From Pempheris klunzingeri (taxonomy: Eukaryota; Chordata; Actinopteri; Acropomatiformes; Pempheridae): a stretch of DNA of 64,000 nt. The position numbers were made by a program, and so were the translations under genes. The stretch covers positions 2,284,487-2,348,486 of the forward strand of contig NC_092013.1 of NCBI RefSeq assembly GCF_042242105.1, written 5' to 3'. Below, one piece after another: positions 43,400 through 55,377 of the stretch (positions are counted from its first letter, which is position 1; every line of letters starts with the position of its first letter). The notes under the pieces were generated by a model. The model ran no database searches, was not told the DNA's origin, and was given only the letters and a program-made list of their open reading frames with translations.

Positions 43400-44076
43400 C
43401 ACTACTCACTAAAAGTTAGGGTTATTCAGCTTTCAGGTGAAACTTCAGGATGAACCTAAAATGCATTCTAACCTTTCCAGGTGAACTTAATGTGACCTTC
43501 TCTAAACCTTTGAATGCACATGTCCAACTGTTCAGTGTCTCAGTACTTTCTGCACCAGCTGCTGTTCTCTAACAAGAAGCTTAACAGCAACATTCACAAC
43601 AGGTTTGATCCATGAATCCACCAATACATTTCCTGCTTCAGTTAGAATTGGTATTTAAACAGTCCTCCTCATACTGCTGTTCACATTCTGACATCATGAG
43701 ACCAAGACGACACCTAACAGTTGATCAGCAGCACCTCAACACTGGAGGCTTCAAACAGGAAGTCCTCAGACGGAGGTGTTCACTGAGCTTAGAGGGTCAC
43801 AGAGTGTCATCAGGAGGTTGGAACAGTGATACAGAGACTGGAAGAGTCACAGAAAGGAGAGGAGTGGACGTCCTTTGGCCACGTCCCAATTACGTTTACC
43901 CTCCACTGTTGTTAGATTTTCTTTCAATAAATTGTTTAAGATGAATAAAATCACCAGTGCATGCTTCTACTTAAATGTCCTACTTTCATGATATAATATC
44001 ACTGTAGCATTCACTTTTTACATTTTCCATATATTTCACCTGAAAGTCAAATATCCCTAACTTTCTGTGAGTAGTG
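43400..44076. mobile_element. Tc1/mariner element with degenerate transposase start
   Basis: Imperfect inverted repeats of about 43 bases (CACTACTCACTAAAAGTTAG at the left; the right end is its inverse with a few changes) are flanked by TA on both sides (43,398-43,399 and 44,077-44,078). Inside, from 43,696 on the plus strand, 'MRPRRHLTVDQQ' and 'SDTETGRVTERR' recall the N-terminal helix-turn-helix region of a Tc1-like transposase. The catalytic part is missing, so the copy cannot move by itself. Confidence 0.85.
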
Positions 44077-44405
44077 TATGTCTCCTATTGGCCAGGAGCT
44101 CAGACTGAACACCACCAGACATTAGCATGAGGGAGAAGTGCAGAACATATCTAAGTGGTGGCGGGAGTGTTAAGAGCGTTTTAGTATTAAAATAGTAATG
44201 TGAAAGTACTCCATTACAAGTAACAATTAAAACTACACTTAAATATATACAAGTATTATCAGCGGGACATGACACCCAGCAGGGATCAACTAAAAGAGAC
44301 TAATTTATTTAATGAAACTAAGAGATCCGATACACAGACAAGAAAATATGCTAGCAGGTCACTGAGGCAACGCCAGAGAAACTATACAGAACATGCCAGG
44401 ATAAA

Positions 44406-44640
44406 CTGTCCAGCCCTTCTGCCCTCTGCATGCCTGCAGGATGTCGGGCTGCTGCAGACACCATCTGAACTACAATTCATCATCTCTTAATTCCTCAAGA
44501 GTCTTCAAAAAAGGTCCTCTGACGTCATGGTGTCTCCCTACTAAAGACAGACAGTGCCGTAATAAACCAGAAGAAAAACTTGAACACAAACACATCAGAG
44601 CTGCAACTAGAGTCACTGGTGGGATGAAGGATGGGTTTAA
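44406..44640 (-). pseudogene. Broken pyrin-domain (PYD) exon, relic of a third PYD gene
   Basis: The block aligns with the PYD first coding exon and its upstream flank at 50,944-51,180 and 60,875-61,110. Shared pieces include the 'gacgtcatggtgtctcccta' start-codon context (ATG at 44,528 on the minus strand) and 'tgcaggatgtcgggctgctgcag'. It has two extra A bases just after the start, which turns the frame to a stop at codon 8. It also lacks about 37 bases in the middle of the PYD. No linker or TRIM exon follows it downstream. It is a dead remnant of the same family, located outside the present array. Confidence 0.8.
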
Positions 44641-44659
44641 ATGTGAGAAATAAAAGCTT

Positions 44660-45390
44660 GAGTTAAAGAGTGTTTAATTTAAAGCTCTGATTCAAATCTT
44701 ACTTGTTTCCTGGTGCTGGTTAAATGTCACTAAACTAAACATGAAAGGGTTCATTTTGGCCATAAAGTCACATATAGAATAGAATAAGTGGTCAATTAAT
44801 TCTGCCTCAAACCTTGGAATCCAAATCCAGAAACGTGGGTATGACGTGGGAGCAGAAACCCAGTCTGAGCTGTCAGTGCTCCGATGGGAGAGCTCCAAGA
44901 AAGTCCAAAAACAAAAACAAAAAAAAGAGAAACACAAACAGGTTAGTTATTGAATGCTGGAGGGAGAACGGTCTGTCAAATCACGACAACATGTGACAAA
45001 TACAAACTGCATCGATAAAGAAGCAGCGAGCTCGACTGAAGCTAAAACACATTTACACCACAAATGTCCCGTTAGAATATCTGCTCTGCATGTGTCCAAC
45101 AACACCATCAATGTTTGGCTGAACTTAAAGAAGTTCACTTTTATCCACGTCTTCACTTCTTAATGCAAAACATCACCTAGCACATGTATGTTGGCTGAGA
45201 TCATCCTGTCCACACCGACTGTGCAAACACATTCTGTGTGAAGACGACTTCTAAAGCTCAGCTGAAGATTAGGAGGCTTCTGCAGTGTGACTTAACAATA
45301 AATACCAGGAGCTCTAGAGTGTGAGTTTTGCACGGACACCTTTGTCAGAGTTAAATGTTGTGTTAAAATTACTTTACAACACGTAGGCTA
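44660..45390. other. No recognisable gene
   Basis: AT-rich sequence between the PYD relic and the gypsy fragment. Open frames here are short and without exon context. Confidence 0.45.
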
Positions 45391-45399
45391 TATGAACCC

Positions 45400-45730
45400 T
45401 AACCCTCCACTGGCAGGACACCAGCTTGTTAAGGCTCCTTTCCTCTCCTCGTCCAACCTGATCCTGCCCTTCAGTTCACTGTGGAGGAGGATGCCTCGGA
45501 CTTTGGGGTGGGTGCTTTCTTCCCCCACAGAAAAGGATTGTTACATTGGTAACAGGGAACTTCTCACCATGAAGCTGAGAGTATCAACTCCAGTCAGGTA
45601 AAGTGGGTTCTATTTTTTGGAAGGTTTAACTTTATCATCCAGGATCCTGCAGCATCAAGTCTGACGCCCCAGTCGTCTCAGAGACTGGTTCCGCTCACGC
45701 TCCCATCCTGCCGCCTCCCTGCAGCATTAC
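45400..45730 (+). mobile_element. Degenerate Ty3/gypsy RNase H fragment
   Basis: The plus strand reads, over several frames, 'FTVEEDASDFGVGAFF', then 'YIGNRELLTMKL', then 'QVKWVLFFGRFNF.IQDP'. This is the order of RNase H motifs in fish gypsy pol: the D-A-S-D catalytic segment, the Y-D-x-G-N-R-E-L-L segment containing the catalytic Glu, and the 'ARWALFF.RF' segment. Frameshifts and missing pieces show it is dead. Confidence 0.7.
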
Positions 45731-46368
45731 CAGACGGTACCGTTGAAGGCTGAGCTTGTGGACCCAAGAGCACACACAGAGACGGAGGCAGTGGGTGTCG
45801 TGTTGCGGTTCATTTTTTGGGGGTGAAGCCAGAACAGAGGAGACCAGGGAGCGTGGGAGATGCGGCCGGGGAGTGTGAGTGAGCGGGTGGGCAGAGAGGG
45901 CCAGCTGAGCAGGACGTCTGGAGAGAACGTACAGGCAGACAAGTTCACTCAGAAAAGGCTTAAACACGACTGACGGCGAGTTGGGTCAACGGCGGGGCGG
46001 AGTCCGGACTGCTCCTTTAAAGGCAGGGCTAATGAGAGGAAGCTGGGACCCGACTCCTGTGCAGCTGTTTCCACTCCTGCAATCAGAGAGAGAGAGAGAG
46101 AGAGCGGCAGAAACACACCCACACCCTGAGGGGGAGGCAGAGGGTGTGACAAAGCCAGACCTGCCTTCTGTCTCAAAATGTAGTGATTATTGGCCCTGAT
46201 CAGTCCGGGGCCTGCTGGACGCCCTGAAGCTCGAGCCCTGATCAGTATTGTTGCTGCACAGAAACAGAATACTTCCTAAAAGATTTATTCACGAGAACTG
46301 CAGAAATATTTAAATGCTTTTCTGTTAAACTCGCAGTGCAGAACTTCCTGTCAGTCTTTCACAAACAC

Positions 46369-46587
46369 TTGAGCAAAAATCAACTGGACTTGTTGAAGGT
46401 ACTTGAAGACGTTTCGCCTCTCATCCAGGAGGCTTCTTCGGTTCTGACTGACTGGTAGGGAGGTCAGGCATGTAAACACTGCTGAGGTCGTTCGGTCCTA
46501 TGTGGGTCATTACCCAGTCGTCACGTGAGTCCTTAAGTCATATGAGTCTTCAAGTACCTTCAACAAGTCCAGTTGACTTTTGCTCAA
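46369..46587. mobile_element. 219-bp element with 41-bp inverted arms
   Basis: The left arm 46,369-46,409 (starting ttgagcaaaaatcaactgga) is the near-perfect inverse of the right arm 46,547-46,587. The interior contains 'gacgtttcgcctctcatcca'. No coding capacity is present. It looks like a palindromic MITE of unknown superfamily; no convincing target duplication was seen. Confidence 0.7.
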
Positions 46588-47844
46588 CTCCTAAGGAATA
46601 ACTATGACCTGGATAACTGAGAATCTTCACAGACGTACGTACACAGGCACTGTTCAAACATTTGCTCATGAGGTTGCTGTTGCCTCCTTATTCGCTGTGG
46701 TTACATGTAAATCTGGTATAGATATTCAGAGTTCTACTTAAATACAATAAATAATCCTGAAGGCAATACAATAACAAGCTGTTTCCTGGTTTGTTACAGG
46801 TGAGTCTGGTGAGGACACGGACTAAAACTTCCTTTTAAAAGTATCTGCAGAGAGCATTACAGACGGTGGCAATGAATGAATGAATGAATGAATGAAGACC
46901 ATTAGCAGATGTCAGAAGAAGGTTTTGTAAATCAATACAGCTAAATTAACATGTTTTTAGGCTTTTTATTCAGTGTGTTGAGAGGAGAGAGGAGAGAAAA
47001 ACACAAAAGTAAAAATCAATTTTCATCTTGAAAAGTAATGAGACACAAATAAAAAAATTTTTAAAAATGGTGGTGAAATACATTATTTAAATGTTTTAAA
47101 TGTAAACTCAGTCCATCTGTTCTGAACCTGAAAACTGTACTGTACTCTACTGGTACACAGAATAAAAAGATTACACCGTAAACTTTGAGGAATTGTCATC
47201 TAAACTAGCATTTCCAGACTTTTAGCCGCTCTGATTCCACTCTTGTAAGAAATAAAGGGTTAAATCAGAGAATTAAACTGAAAAGAAGAAAATACAAGAA
47301 AAGACAATATCTTATTATTCTGATGAAAAACAGGGATTCATGTGCATTCAGCATGAACGTATGAAGCCAAACATGAGATGTCCACCTTAAACAGAATTAC
47401 TTTTTTGACTAATAGCAGAATTCAACTGATGGTAACTGAATGAAAACACTTTTACATCATTACATCAGAGAGAAAAATGGCAAGTTTAAAGCGTAGTTTA
47501 AAGAAACGTTATAATCTGGACGACAGTTTGAAATAAAGTCGGATCCAAACAATAACAGCAGTCATCGATAAACTGATTACTTCTTGTTTGGGTCTTGGAT
47601 CCACAACAGCTCCTACTGAGCGGCTGCTGGTCTTCATGGCTCCACACACACACAAGTCAGAATAATAAACAAGTCAACAACAATTTAAAGTAACACAGAA
47701 CCAATGAGAAAGAAAAGTCTAACTGAACCAAACCATGACGATTGGAAACAAAGTGGAATAGAGAAAAGGTTGACGTCAGAAAAGCTGACTGTCAAACTAA
47801 ATATAAACAAAAAGACAATTAAAAAGAACCTAACTGACTAGTTT
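46588..47844. other. 3' flank of the first PYD-TRIM gene
   Basis: It contains a GAAT tetranucleotide run (about 46,873-46,896) and a minus-strand AATAAA at about 46,971-46,976 that could end the gene at 47,845. A segment near 47,610-47,700 (ctgctggtcttcatggctcc) is repeated downstream of the RING TRIM at about 52,990, showing that the shared unit includes 3' UTR sequence. Confidence 0.5.
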
Positions 47845-50800
47845 CTATCCCACGGTCACACTGACCTTCTGTGGTAATATCTTCACCTTTTCAGAGGTGT
47901 CAATGTACGGAAACATCCTCTCAGTGAAGGTGTCTGTGAAGGTGTGTATGTGTGTGTTACTGTGAAGGTCTAAGAACGACAGCTTTCCTCTGTTCAAGTC
48001 CAGATTCACTCTGATCCTTCGGGGCTTCTTCTGCACTACGAGATAAGTGAGGCACTCTGATGGCGACCATTTCTTGTAACTACCCCCATAGCATCCTATT
48101 TTCCAGACTGTAGATGGTAATACTGTCTTCCTCTGCATAGACTCTGCTGACACACCCACAAACCAGTATGTACTGTCTCCAATGTCGACATCCCAGCTGT
48201 GAGCCCCTGAGGTGAAGCCCTCAAATCCAAGAACAGTGGGAGCACAATTAAACCTCTCTGGATTATCAGGAAGCTGCTGCTCCTCTCCTTCTCTCACGCT
48301 GCTCAGATCTTCAGACAGGATGCATGTTGAATTTACAGTGTTTGGGTCCAGGATCACAGGAGAGTAGGAGACCATGTCCTTCATCTTGTTCCAGATGTTG
48401 AAGGTCAGGTTGCCCAGGTGTTTGGCCTCGTCTATCAGAGCTCCTGAGGGCAGCTGTGGATCCTCCAGCAGGAGGCGCTGCTGGACTCTCTCCACTGCAG
48501 CCTTGTAGTTGTTCAGGAATGAGACGTCTTCAGCTCTCAGCTCCTCCTCTGTGGCTCTGACTGTGTGTGAAAGAGCTGCTATCTCTCTGCTCAGAGCCTC
48601 CATCTTCTCCTTCATCATCTGACTCTTCTGCTGCTCTTCCTCCCTCAGTGCAGCCATCCTCACCTCCTCTTCCTTTTCCAGAAACTGTTGAAGCTTCTTA
48701 AACTGCTTCTTAATCTGCCTCTCTGTCTGTCTGGCCTGGACCTTAATGTGTTTTGCTGTTTGATCAAACTTCACTTTAACTTCTTCAAAAACCTCTAACT
48801 TCTCCTTTAAGGGCTCCAGAGTTTCCTGAAGTTTCTCTTTGTGTTGTTGTACGGCTTCATCAATTGGTCTGATTCTGTGGTTGGTGTGTTTTTCTGAATC
48901 TCTGCAGACGAGACACACCGGCTGCTGATGGTCCAGACAGAAGAGTTTGAGTTTCTCAGAGTGCAGACTGCAGAAAGCCTCTGAAGTCGTTTGGTTTCTG
49001 AGTGAAGCTGAAAACGCAGCAAACACAAAGTACAGTCAGCCACGGCTCCCCTCCCTCCTCCTCAGCTCAACAGCAATCAATACATGAAATATCCTTCCAC
49101 AGGGCTAAAGAGAGCAAGTTCATCAAGGAAGAGAGAAAATGTGAAAATGCTAAAATCTCAGAGTCACAGCTCAGCATCCTCACCTGAGTTTTAACGTTAC
49201 CCTGCACAAAGCAACTGCTCTCGAGTCTGAAAACTGCAACAGACTCTCGTTTAGTGAGCTAACCGTACATCCAGAGTTGCTAATTTGCCAGACTGAAAAC
49301 TCAAAGTGAGGCTGTTAGTCAGCGGTTGTGTACATAATGATTGAGACACCATGCTGCGGTGCTGCTTTTCTCATGGTATTATCATAGTTTTGGTACATCC
49401 CTGTGCTTAAGACATCCTTTTCTTCATGACTATCCAAGAATGTATCATTCCTGAGGTATAAGACAAAGATAAAAAAAAATACCATCTTAATTTTCTAACC
49501 CTTGCTCCAAGAAAATGCTCTTTCTCCTACGTAGACTTCACTACAGTCATGATTGGTTTGCAGGAACAAAACAGAAAGAATGAGCTTTCCAATAAATGCT
49601 ACCTCCACAGGATTGGAAGGAAAAACTTTTAGTTCCAACAATAAAGTGTGATGTTAAGCTTTGAAGGTAAGACTGTGCAGGATGAGTTCACCTGGTCTCA
49701 CGTCCTCCGTAAAATAATGAGGATATGATGGGCGAACTGCCGGTGCTCCAAACACTGCTCTAAGTGCTGCTCCAATCGTTGTGGCTGCTCCTGAAACTGA
49801 GGACATGTGGTTCATGATGTTGAGCTTCACCAGGTAACACTGACAGATGAAACTGTTGCTATGACGCTGATTACTTTATGCAAAAACATATGTTTCAAGC
49901 TATCCTGGTTGGTTGCCTCCAATCTAGGCAGCATACCAATATTAAGGGATAATGTACAGCAGGCCGGTCATTAGTGCAAAAATCAAGGAGTTGCAATAAC
50001 GGACGCTTGCCGTACATTATCCCACTTATTACACAGCTTTGTGGTAAAGAAATCAACAATTTGATATAAAACACTGATTTAAAAATATTTCAGTCGATTT
50101 AAAAATGATTTTATTTAGATTACGATATCAGAACTGTGTCCAAAGTCCGTTATACAGAAATAACAGACTGCAGAATGCTGTAATCAACCAATCAGAATCA
50201 ATTCAACAAAGCTCACCTGGTCTCACATCCTCGGTAACATAATCAAGATATGATGGGTGACCGGCCGCTGCTCCAATCGGTGTGGCTGCTCCTGAAACTG
50301 AGGACCATGTGGTTCATGATGTTGAGCTTTACCAGGTAACACTGACAGATGACTGCTTCAAGCTATCCTGGTTGGTTGCCTCAAATCTAAGCATCAATAT
50401 TGATTATGCTAATTGGAGTGTCTATTGAATAACAACTGCTTTAATTAACACCAGTAACTTTTAGTCGCCACTTCACGAGCTCACCTTGACTCACGTCCTC
50501 GGTAACAAATGAGGGACCTGCTGCTGCTCCAACCTCTGTGGCTGCTTCTGAAACTGAAGGACATGATGTTAGTCTATGCTGGCTAACGTTGATAAATATA
50601 ATGTCATATCATGTTACTCACTTTAATATCTCATTGTTTCACACCAAGAAGTAAATAAATGGGAATTTAATCAGGTAGCACCATCACGCCTCTGTCCTCT
50701 CAAGGAATGATGACATTTGATGAAAATTACAAGATCAGGCCTCCATTTTTACGGTGATTACAATGATCTTCATTACTGAGAGACTCTGTTTGTTTACAGA

Positions 50801-51094
50801 TAAAAGAAAGAGTGACTGACCTTCTGGTTCTGAGATGGAGTCTGACAGACTCTGCACCAGATCCTTCCTGGGTATTTTCTCTAAAATCATCTTGGTTACC
50901 TTCAGAGCTCCATCAAGTTTATATGTCTTCACCATCAGATCCACTGTGTCCAGCCCTTCTGCCTTCTCCAGTTTGGACCCTTTGATGGTTTGGTAGCCCT
51001 GCAGGATGTCGGGCTGCTGCAGATACCATTTGAACTTCTTGAATTCACTGTCTCTTAATTCCTCCAGAGTGTTCAAAAGGTCCTCTGACGTCAT
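47845..51094 (-). CDS. Pyrin-like protein 1: PYD, linkers, B-box, coiled coil, PRY-SPRY
   Basis: Coding exons in transcript order are 51,094-50,821 (PYD); 50,553-50,485; 50,297-50,217; 49,796-49,692 (three linkers); and 49,007-47,845. All junctions are GT-AG in phase 1, giving 1,692 bases and 563 aa. Residues 1-91 form a pyrin death-fold domain ([21 protein letters not shown]). About 85 residues of repetitive Ala/Gly-rich linker follow. Next come a B-box2 with intact ligands (CSLH, FC, D, VC, VC, H, H), a coiled coil of about 140 residues, and a PRY-SPRY (B30.2) domain ending VSVTVG. There is no RING. This is the domain order of mammalian pyrin (MEFV/TRIM20), a sensor that recruits ASC through its PYD to build an inflammasome; function here is inferred from architecture only. 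A non-coding first exon probably ends at 52,050, with the acceptor just before 51,107. Alternative: the PYD exons and the TRIM exon could belong to separate transcripts. Confidence 0.78.
49946..50023. repeat. 78-bp element with GGGATAATGTAC inverted ends (in PYD-TRIM 1)
   Basis: It starts GGGATAATGTAC and ends GTACATTATCCC. It lies in the intron between linker exons 2 and 3. The same 78 bp occurs at 59,860-59,937 in the duplicate gene, so it predates the duplication. It is possibly a tiny MITE. Confidence 0.6.
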
Positions 51095-52013
51095 GGTGTC
51101 TCCCTACTAAAATCAGACAGAGCCGTAAAACCAGAAGGAAAACATGAACACAAACACATCAGAGCAGCAACAGGAGCTGCAACGAGAGTCAATGGTGGAA
51201 CGAAGGCCAGATATTTCTGGTGACGTTCACTGTTTGAAGACAGATAAATTGAAGACAGATAAAAAAAACTGTTGGACTTTGGAAAGAACAACAGCCTGTC
51301 ACACCTCAGCTTGGCTCATGTTCTACACTAATTAGACCCTCTCAGGGAAAAAATCCACACTGGGACACGTTTACTCATTTACAGTCCTGCTTCACTTGTA
51401 AATACGTCTCTTAGTGGGTGCACAGGTTTGGATGTGGAGCGAGGTCACTGAAGGGGCCCCCGCTGGAAGATCAGTGTGGGGCTTACTGTAAGTCGCTCAG
51501 AGCTGCATTTTGAGTAAATATAAGATTGTAACTTCTGTTTTAAACAGAGTCACTCCTCAGCCTTTCTGCAAAGACACTGAGACTGCAGAGCTGCAGCAGG
51601 TCCTGCAAACATCATTTGCTCAGACAGCTTTTTCTGTAAAAGGCTCAAAGTCCTGGAGCTTCCTATCTGATCGGCTGCAATCTGCCGCCAGCTCCAACAC
51701 TTTAAACAGTTAAAAGACCGACCTCATCCTGGTGAATTCAGCAACAAACCTGTACTCATGTCTAGTTCTGGACTGAAAGGTTTTTAAACTTGTGCTTCAT
51801 TGTGTTTTGCTGTATCCAGTTTACCTTCTGTTAATCTCATTGTTTCAATCTGTTATTTTCATAAAAGTCCTTGTAAAGACGGGAGCTGCAAGTTACCATC
51901 CACTATAAACACTATGAACCTTGCATGGGAGAGCTGTACTGCATCTGTCCCTATCAGATAAACCATGAATGAATAATGGCTCCCCTCCCTGCTCTACTAA
52001 CTTCTCTGTAATG

Positions 52014-52220
52014 TACTTTCACTTTGAGTGTTTCTTTAGTCAGACTCACGTTCAGTGTGTGTGGAGACTCAGCAGCTTGAAGCAGGAATTGAGCAGTTTT
52101 CCATTTTTCTCTCCTGTAGCTGAACTCACTCAGAGAAAGTTGGTAGTTTGGTCTGAAGGTGAATCTGATCGTCTGCTCTTCAGTCCGTGTGTCTCTCTTT
52201 AAACAGGAAGAAACTGTTTC
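52014..52220 (-). promoter_or_regulatory. Promoter and first exon of pyrin-like gene 1
   Basis: On the minus strand, an inverted pair GAAAC-T-GTTTC (52,210-52,220) sits just upstream of a TTTAAA box. A putative non-coding first exon follows and ends at 52,050 before gtgagt. Just inside the intron is TCAAAGTGAAAGTA (52,014-52,027), which resembles an IRF/ISRE half-site pair. The same arrangement recurs in front of the other two array genes. Interferon control is an inference. Confidence 0.5.
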
Positions 52221-52259
52221 CTGGTTTGTCTCGAAGTCTGGTGAGGGGTGGGGCTTTGA

Positions 52260-53266
52260 TCCTACAGCACCTCCTGCTGACACCATCAGGCTCCAACTCT
52301 TCCTCAGTACAATTTTAAAACAAAGTATTCACTCCAATTTACACCCTGAGGTTCTGGTTTCCTCTTGCTGCATTTATTAAAACAATGTAAAACAACTTAT
52401 TTAAACAGAGAATAAAATGTGATATTTGGTTACATTGATTCACACTTATTGATTGGTTACATGTTCCATCACCTTTGTTAATTGATCAACACTTGTCATC
52501 GTATTAAATATCTTTATCAATTCCTACTTCATCTTAATCAATACGTTATATTTACATCATGTGATATCTCAATATTTGATTCCACAATATTCATCTACTT
52601 CTCTGATCTTTAACCTCCCAAAACATGAAGAGAAACACATTCATACACAGCTGGAATCATCAGAGTTTACAAATACTTTATGTTTCCAACAGGCAGTTTT
52701 TACTGTCCAAGTGTGTTTGCTCCATTTCTAGAACGCCATCGTATTTGTGGGCCACGAATCTTTATCTGCTCTCCATCCCACTTTGGGCCTCCTTGTCGTA
52801 ACTGAACTGAATGTGAAAGAAGTCAAAATGGGATCATAACTTTTACTTTTCCAGGCATGAACCTGGTCAGTTTATTCCCTGAAAGACTCTCACAGCAGGT
52901 TTCCTGTCCTCCTTCTTCTCATTATGGGCATTAACATCAGGTTGTGTGTGTGCGACAGGTGTCTTCCCTTTTCTTCTCCACACAGCGGTTGCTGGTCTTC
53001 ATGGCTCCACACACACACGTGAAAAGAATTAAAACATGAACAACAATTTAAAATGATACAGTATTATTAATAAAAAGACAAATCCTGAATAGACCAGAGA
53101 TAAAGATCAGAAAAATGTACACATGAAAAGATCGTCAGTAGAAACAAAAAGTAGATTTTCAAACTAAATAAAGAGAAAATTAAAACAATAGCTGAAACTA
53201 AAATATGCGTCTGTGGAATAATGAGAATAATGAGACAGGTGGAGGACAGGTGCAGCTTCATCCTCT
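52260..53266. other. Spacer between pyrin-like gene 1 and the RING TRIM
   Basis: No gene. The first part ('cagcacctcctgctgacacc', from 52,262) is a shared upstream flank that also appears at about 56,852, 62,236 and 63,090. The second part holds 3' flank sequence of the RING TRIM, with a copy of 53,200-53,266 at 57,080-57,157. Confidence 0.55.
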
Positions 53267-54667
53267 TTATCTCTGACTGCTCTGTCCCACTGTCACACTG
53301 ACCTGCACTGGTAATATCTTCACTGGGAGATTATCCCAAGTGGTAATGATTGGAAACATCCTCTCAGTGAAGGTGTGTGTGAAGGTGTGCATGTGTGTGT
53401 TAGTATCAGGATCAGAGAACAACAGCTTTCCTCTGTTCCAGTCCAGATTCACTCTGATCCTCTGAGGATTCTTCTGCACCACGAGATCAGTGGGTAGAGC
53501 TGGTGGTGAATGTGCTGAGTATTTACCATTAGAGAGTCCTATTAACCAGTATCCAGACAGTATGACTCCCTTCCTCTGGACAGACTCTGATAACAGACCC
53601 AGGAACCAGCTTGTGCTGTCTCCAACCTCAACATCCCAGCTGTGAGTCCCTGAGGTGAAGCCCTCAGATCCCAGAACACTGAAGTAACAATCAAACCTCT
53701 CTGGATTATCAGGAAGCTGCTGTTTCTCTCCTCCTCTCACGCTGCTCAGATCTTCAGACAGGATGAGTAGTGGATGTGCAGTGTTTGGGTCCAGGATCAC
53801 AGGAGAGTAGGAGACCATGTCCTTCATCTTGTTCCAGATGTTGAAGGTCAGGTTGCCCAGGTGTTTGGCCTCGTCTATCAGAGCTCCTGAGGGCAGCTGT
53901 GGATCCTCCAGCAGGGGGCGCTGCTGGACTCTCTCCACTGCAGCCTTGTAGTTGTTCAGGAATGAGACGTCTTCAGCTCTCAGCTCCTCCTCTGTGGCTC
54001 TGACTGTGTGTGAAAGAGCTGCTATCTCTCTGCTCAGAGCCTCCATCTTCTCCTTCATCATCTGACTCTTCTGCTCCTCTTCCTCCCTCAGTGCAGCCAT
54101 CCTCACCTCCTCTTCCTCTTCTAGAAACTGGTGAAGCTTCTTAAACTGCTCCTTAATCTGCCTCTCTGTCTGTCTGGCCTGGACCTTAATGTGTTTTGCT
54201 GTTTGACCAAACTTCACTTTAACTTGTTCAGAAACCTTTAACTTCTCCTTTAAGGGCTCCAGAGTTTCCTGAAGTTTCTTCTTGTGTTGTCGTGCAGCTT
54301 CATCAATTGGTCTGATTGTGTGGTTGGTGTGTTTTTCTGAATCTCTGCAGATGAGACACACCGGCTGCTGATGGTCCAGACAGAAGAGTTTGAGTTTCTC
54401 AGAGTGCAGACTGCAGAGAGCCTCTGAAGCTCTCTGATCTCTCTCCAGTAAGAAGGACTCACACAGGTTCTTTAGCACCAGGTTTGAAGGAGGTTCTGAC
54501 TTTGAAGATCTTCTCTTACAAAATGGACACTCCTGTGTTTGTTTCTCTCTCCACCATCTCTTCAGACAGTCTTTACAGAAGCTGTGGCTACATGACAGAA
54601 CAACAGGATGTCTGAAGACGTCGTGACAGACCGGACAGCAGAGATCCTCCTCTGATCTGGAAGCCAT
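53267..54667 (-). CDS. TRIM-family E3 ubiquitin ligase: RING, B-box, coiled coil, PRY-SPRY
   Basis: Single coding exon of 466 aa. The start [14 protein letters not shown] is chosen because it gives the canonical TRIM N-terminus. An upstream in-frame ATG at 54,694 lies across the likely acceptor (ttttcag, exon from 54,684) and would not be in the mature mRNA. The C3HC4 RING ligands are all present (C11, C14, C26, H28, C31, C34, C47, C50). B-box2 spans about residues 85-120, the coiled coil about 125-265 and PRY-SPRY about 280-466, with 'HSWDVEVGD' and '[15 protein letters not shown]' typical of B30.2. RING TRIMs transfer ubiquitin from an E2; fish members of this group are large, fast-evolving families often linked to antiviral defence. 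The coiled coil is almost identical to that of both flanking PYD genes. It has its own copy of the shared promoter and first exon (about 54,794-54,915). Confidence 0.9.
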   Translation of the reverse strand: MASRSEEDLCCPVCHDVFRHPVVLSCSHSFCKDCLKRWWREKQTQECPFCKRRSSKSEPPSNLVLKNLCESFLLERDQRASEALCSLHSEKLKLFCLDHQQPVCLICRDSEKHTNHTIRPIDEAARQHKKKLQETLEPLKEKLKVSEQVKVKFGQTAKHIKVQARQTERQIKEQFKKLHQFLEEEEEVRMAALREEEEQKSQMMKEKMEALSREIAALSHTVRATEEELRAEDVSFLNNYKAAVERVQQRPLLEDPQLPSGALIDEAKHLGNLTFNIWNKMKDMVSYSPVILDPNTAHPLLILSEDLSSVRGGEKQQLPDNPERFDCYFSVLGSEGFTSGTHSWDVEVGDSTSWFLGLLSESVQRKGVILSGYWLIGLSNGKYSAHSPPALPTDLVVQKNPQRIRVNLDWNRGKLLFSDPDTNTHMHTFTHTFTERMFPIITTWDNLPVKILPVQVSVTVGQSSQR

Positions 54668-54756
54668 TTTGTCTGTGAATGAAGCTGAAAACACAGCAGA
54701 CAGGGATCACAGTCAGCCACAGCTCCCCTCCCTTCTCTGCTAACCACAGTGAAGTT

Positions 54757-54961
54757 TACTTTCACTTTGACTCCAGTTTTTAGTCAAACTCACATGCAGT
54801 GTTTGGAGACTCGGCAGGTTGAAGCAGCAGTGTTGTAGTTTCCACTTTTCTCTCCTGTAGCTGAACTCACTCAGAGAAAGTTGGTAGTTTGGTCTGAAGG
54901 TGAATCTGATCGTCTGCTCTTCAGTCCGTGTGTCTCTCTTTAAACAGGAAGAAACTGTTTC
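54757..54961 (-). promoter_or_regulatory. Promoter and first exon of the RING TRIM
   Basis: Same layout as at 52.0-52.2 kb: GAAAC-T-GTTTC at 54,951-54,961, a TTTAAA box, a first exon ending at 54,794 before gtgagt, and TCAAAGTGAAAGTA at 54,757-54,770. The 14-base motif is identical in all three array genes although the surrounding intron differs here. Confidence 0.5.
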
Positions 54962-55377
54962 CTGGTTTGTCTCAGATGAGTCAGGGGAGGGGTGGAGTCA
55001 GACCGGCTCTGCTACATGCTTTTTCTTCACATGTAACACAGGGGTTTGTCTCAGCTTCAGGAAATTGATTCTTTGCTGGAAAAGCAGACTTCAGGTGTGT
55101 GCCAGATGTGGCAGATCACTTATGTTTATATTCAAAAATAGTCAATAGGTTGAATGTATTCAATATATAAGTTCATGAAATTTCAATAACATCATTGAAC
55201 ATTGAGGGAAAGGGGTTACATCGTTGGAGAGGAGTAGTGTCTGCCTGAAGGGGTGCCATGATATTGGTTGCATGCAATAATGTATGTAAGTAGTAATAAA
55301 TAGTATTCATTATATTCTAAGTGTACCATGGACTATTTTAGATGAAGGGTACCATGGATCATGGACTCTTTCCCGAT

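Noticed and set aside
49008-49026. MFAAFSASL start for the terminal exon of the pyrin-like genes as a stand-alone B-box protein
   Set aside because: The ATG lies upstream of a strong acceptor and the exon joins in frame to the PYD/linker exons, so it is probably not a real start; a minor independent transcript cannot be excluded.
54668-54694. Upstream in-frame ATG of the RING TRIM (MFSASFTDK extension)
   Set aside because: It lies across a good splice acceptor (ttttcag), so it is probably intronic; the second Met gives the canonical TRIM start.
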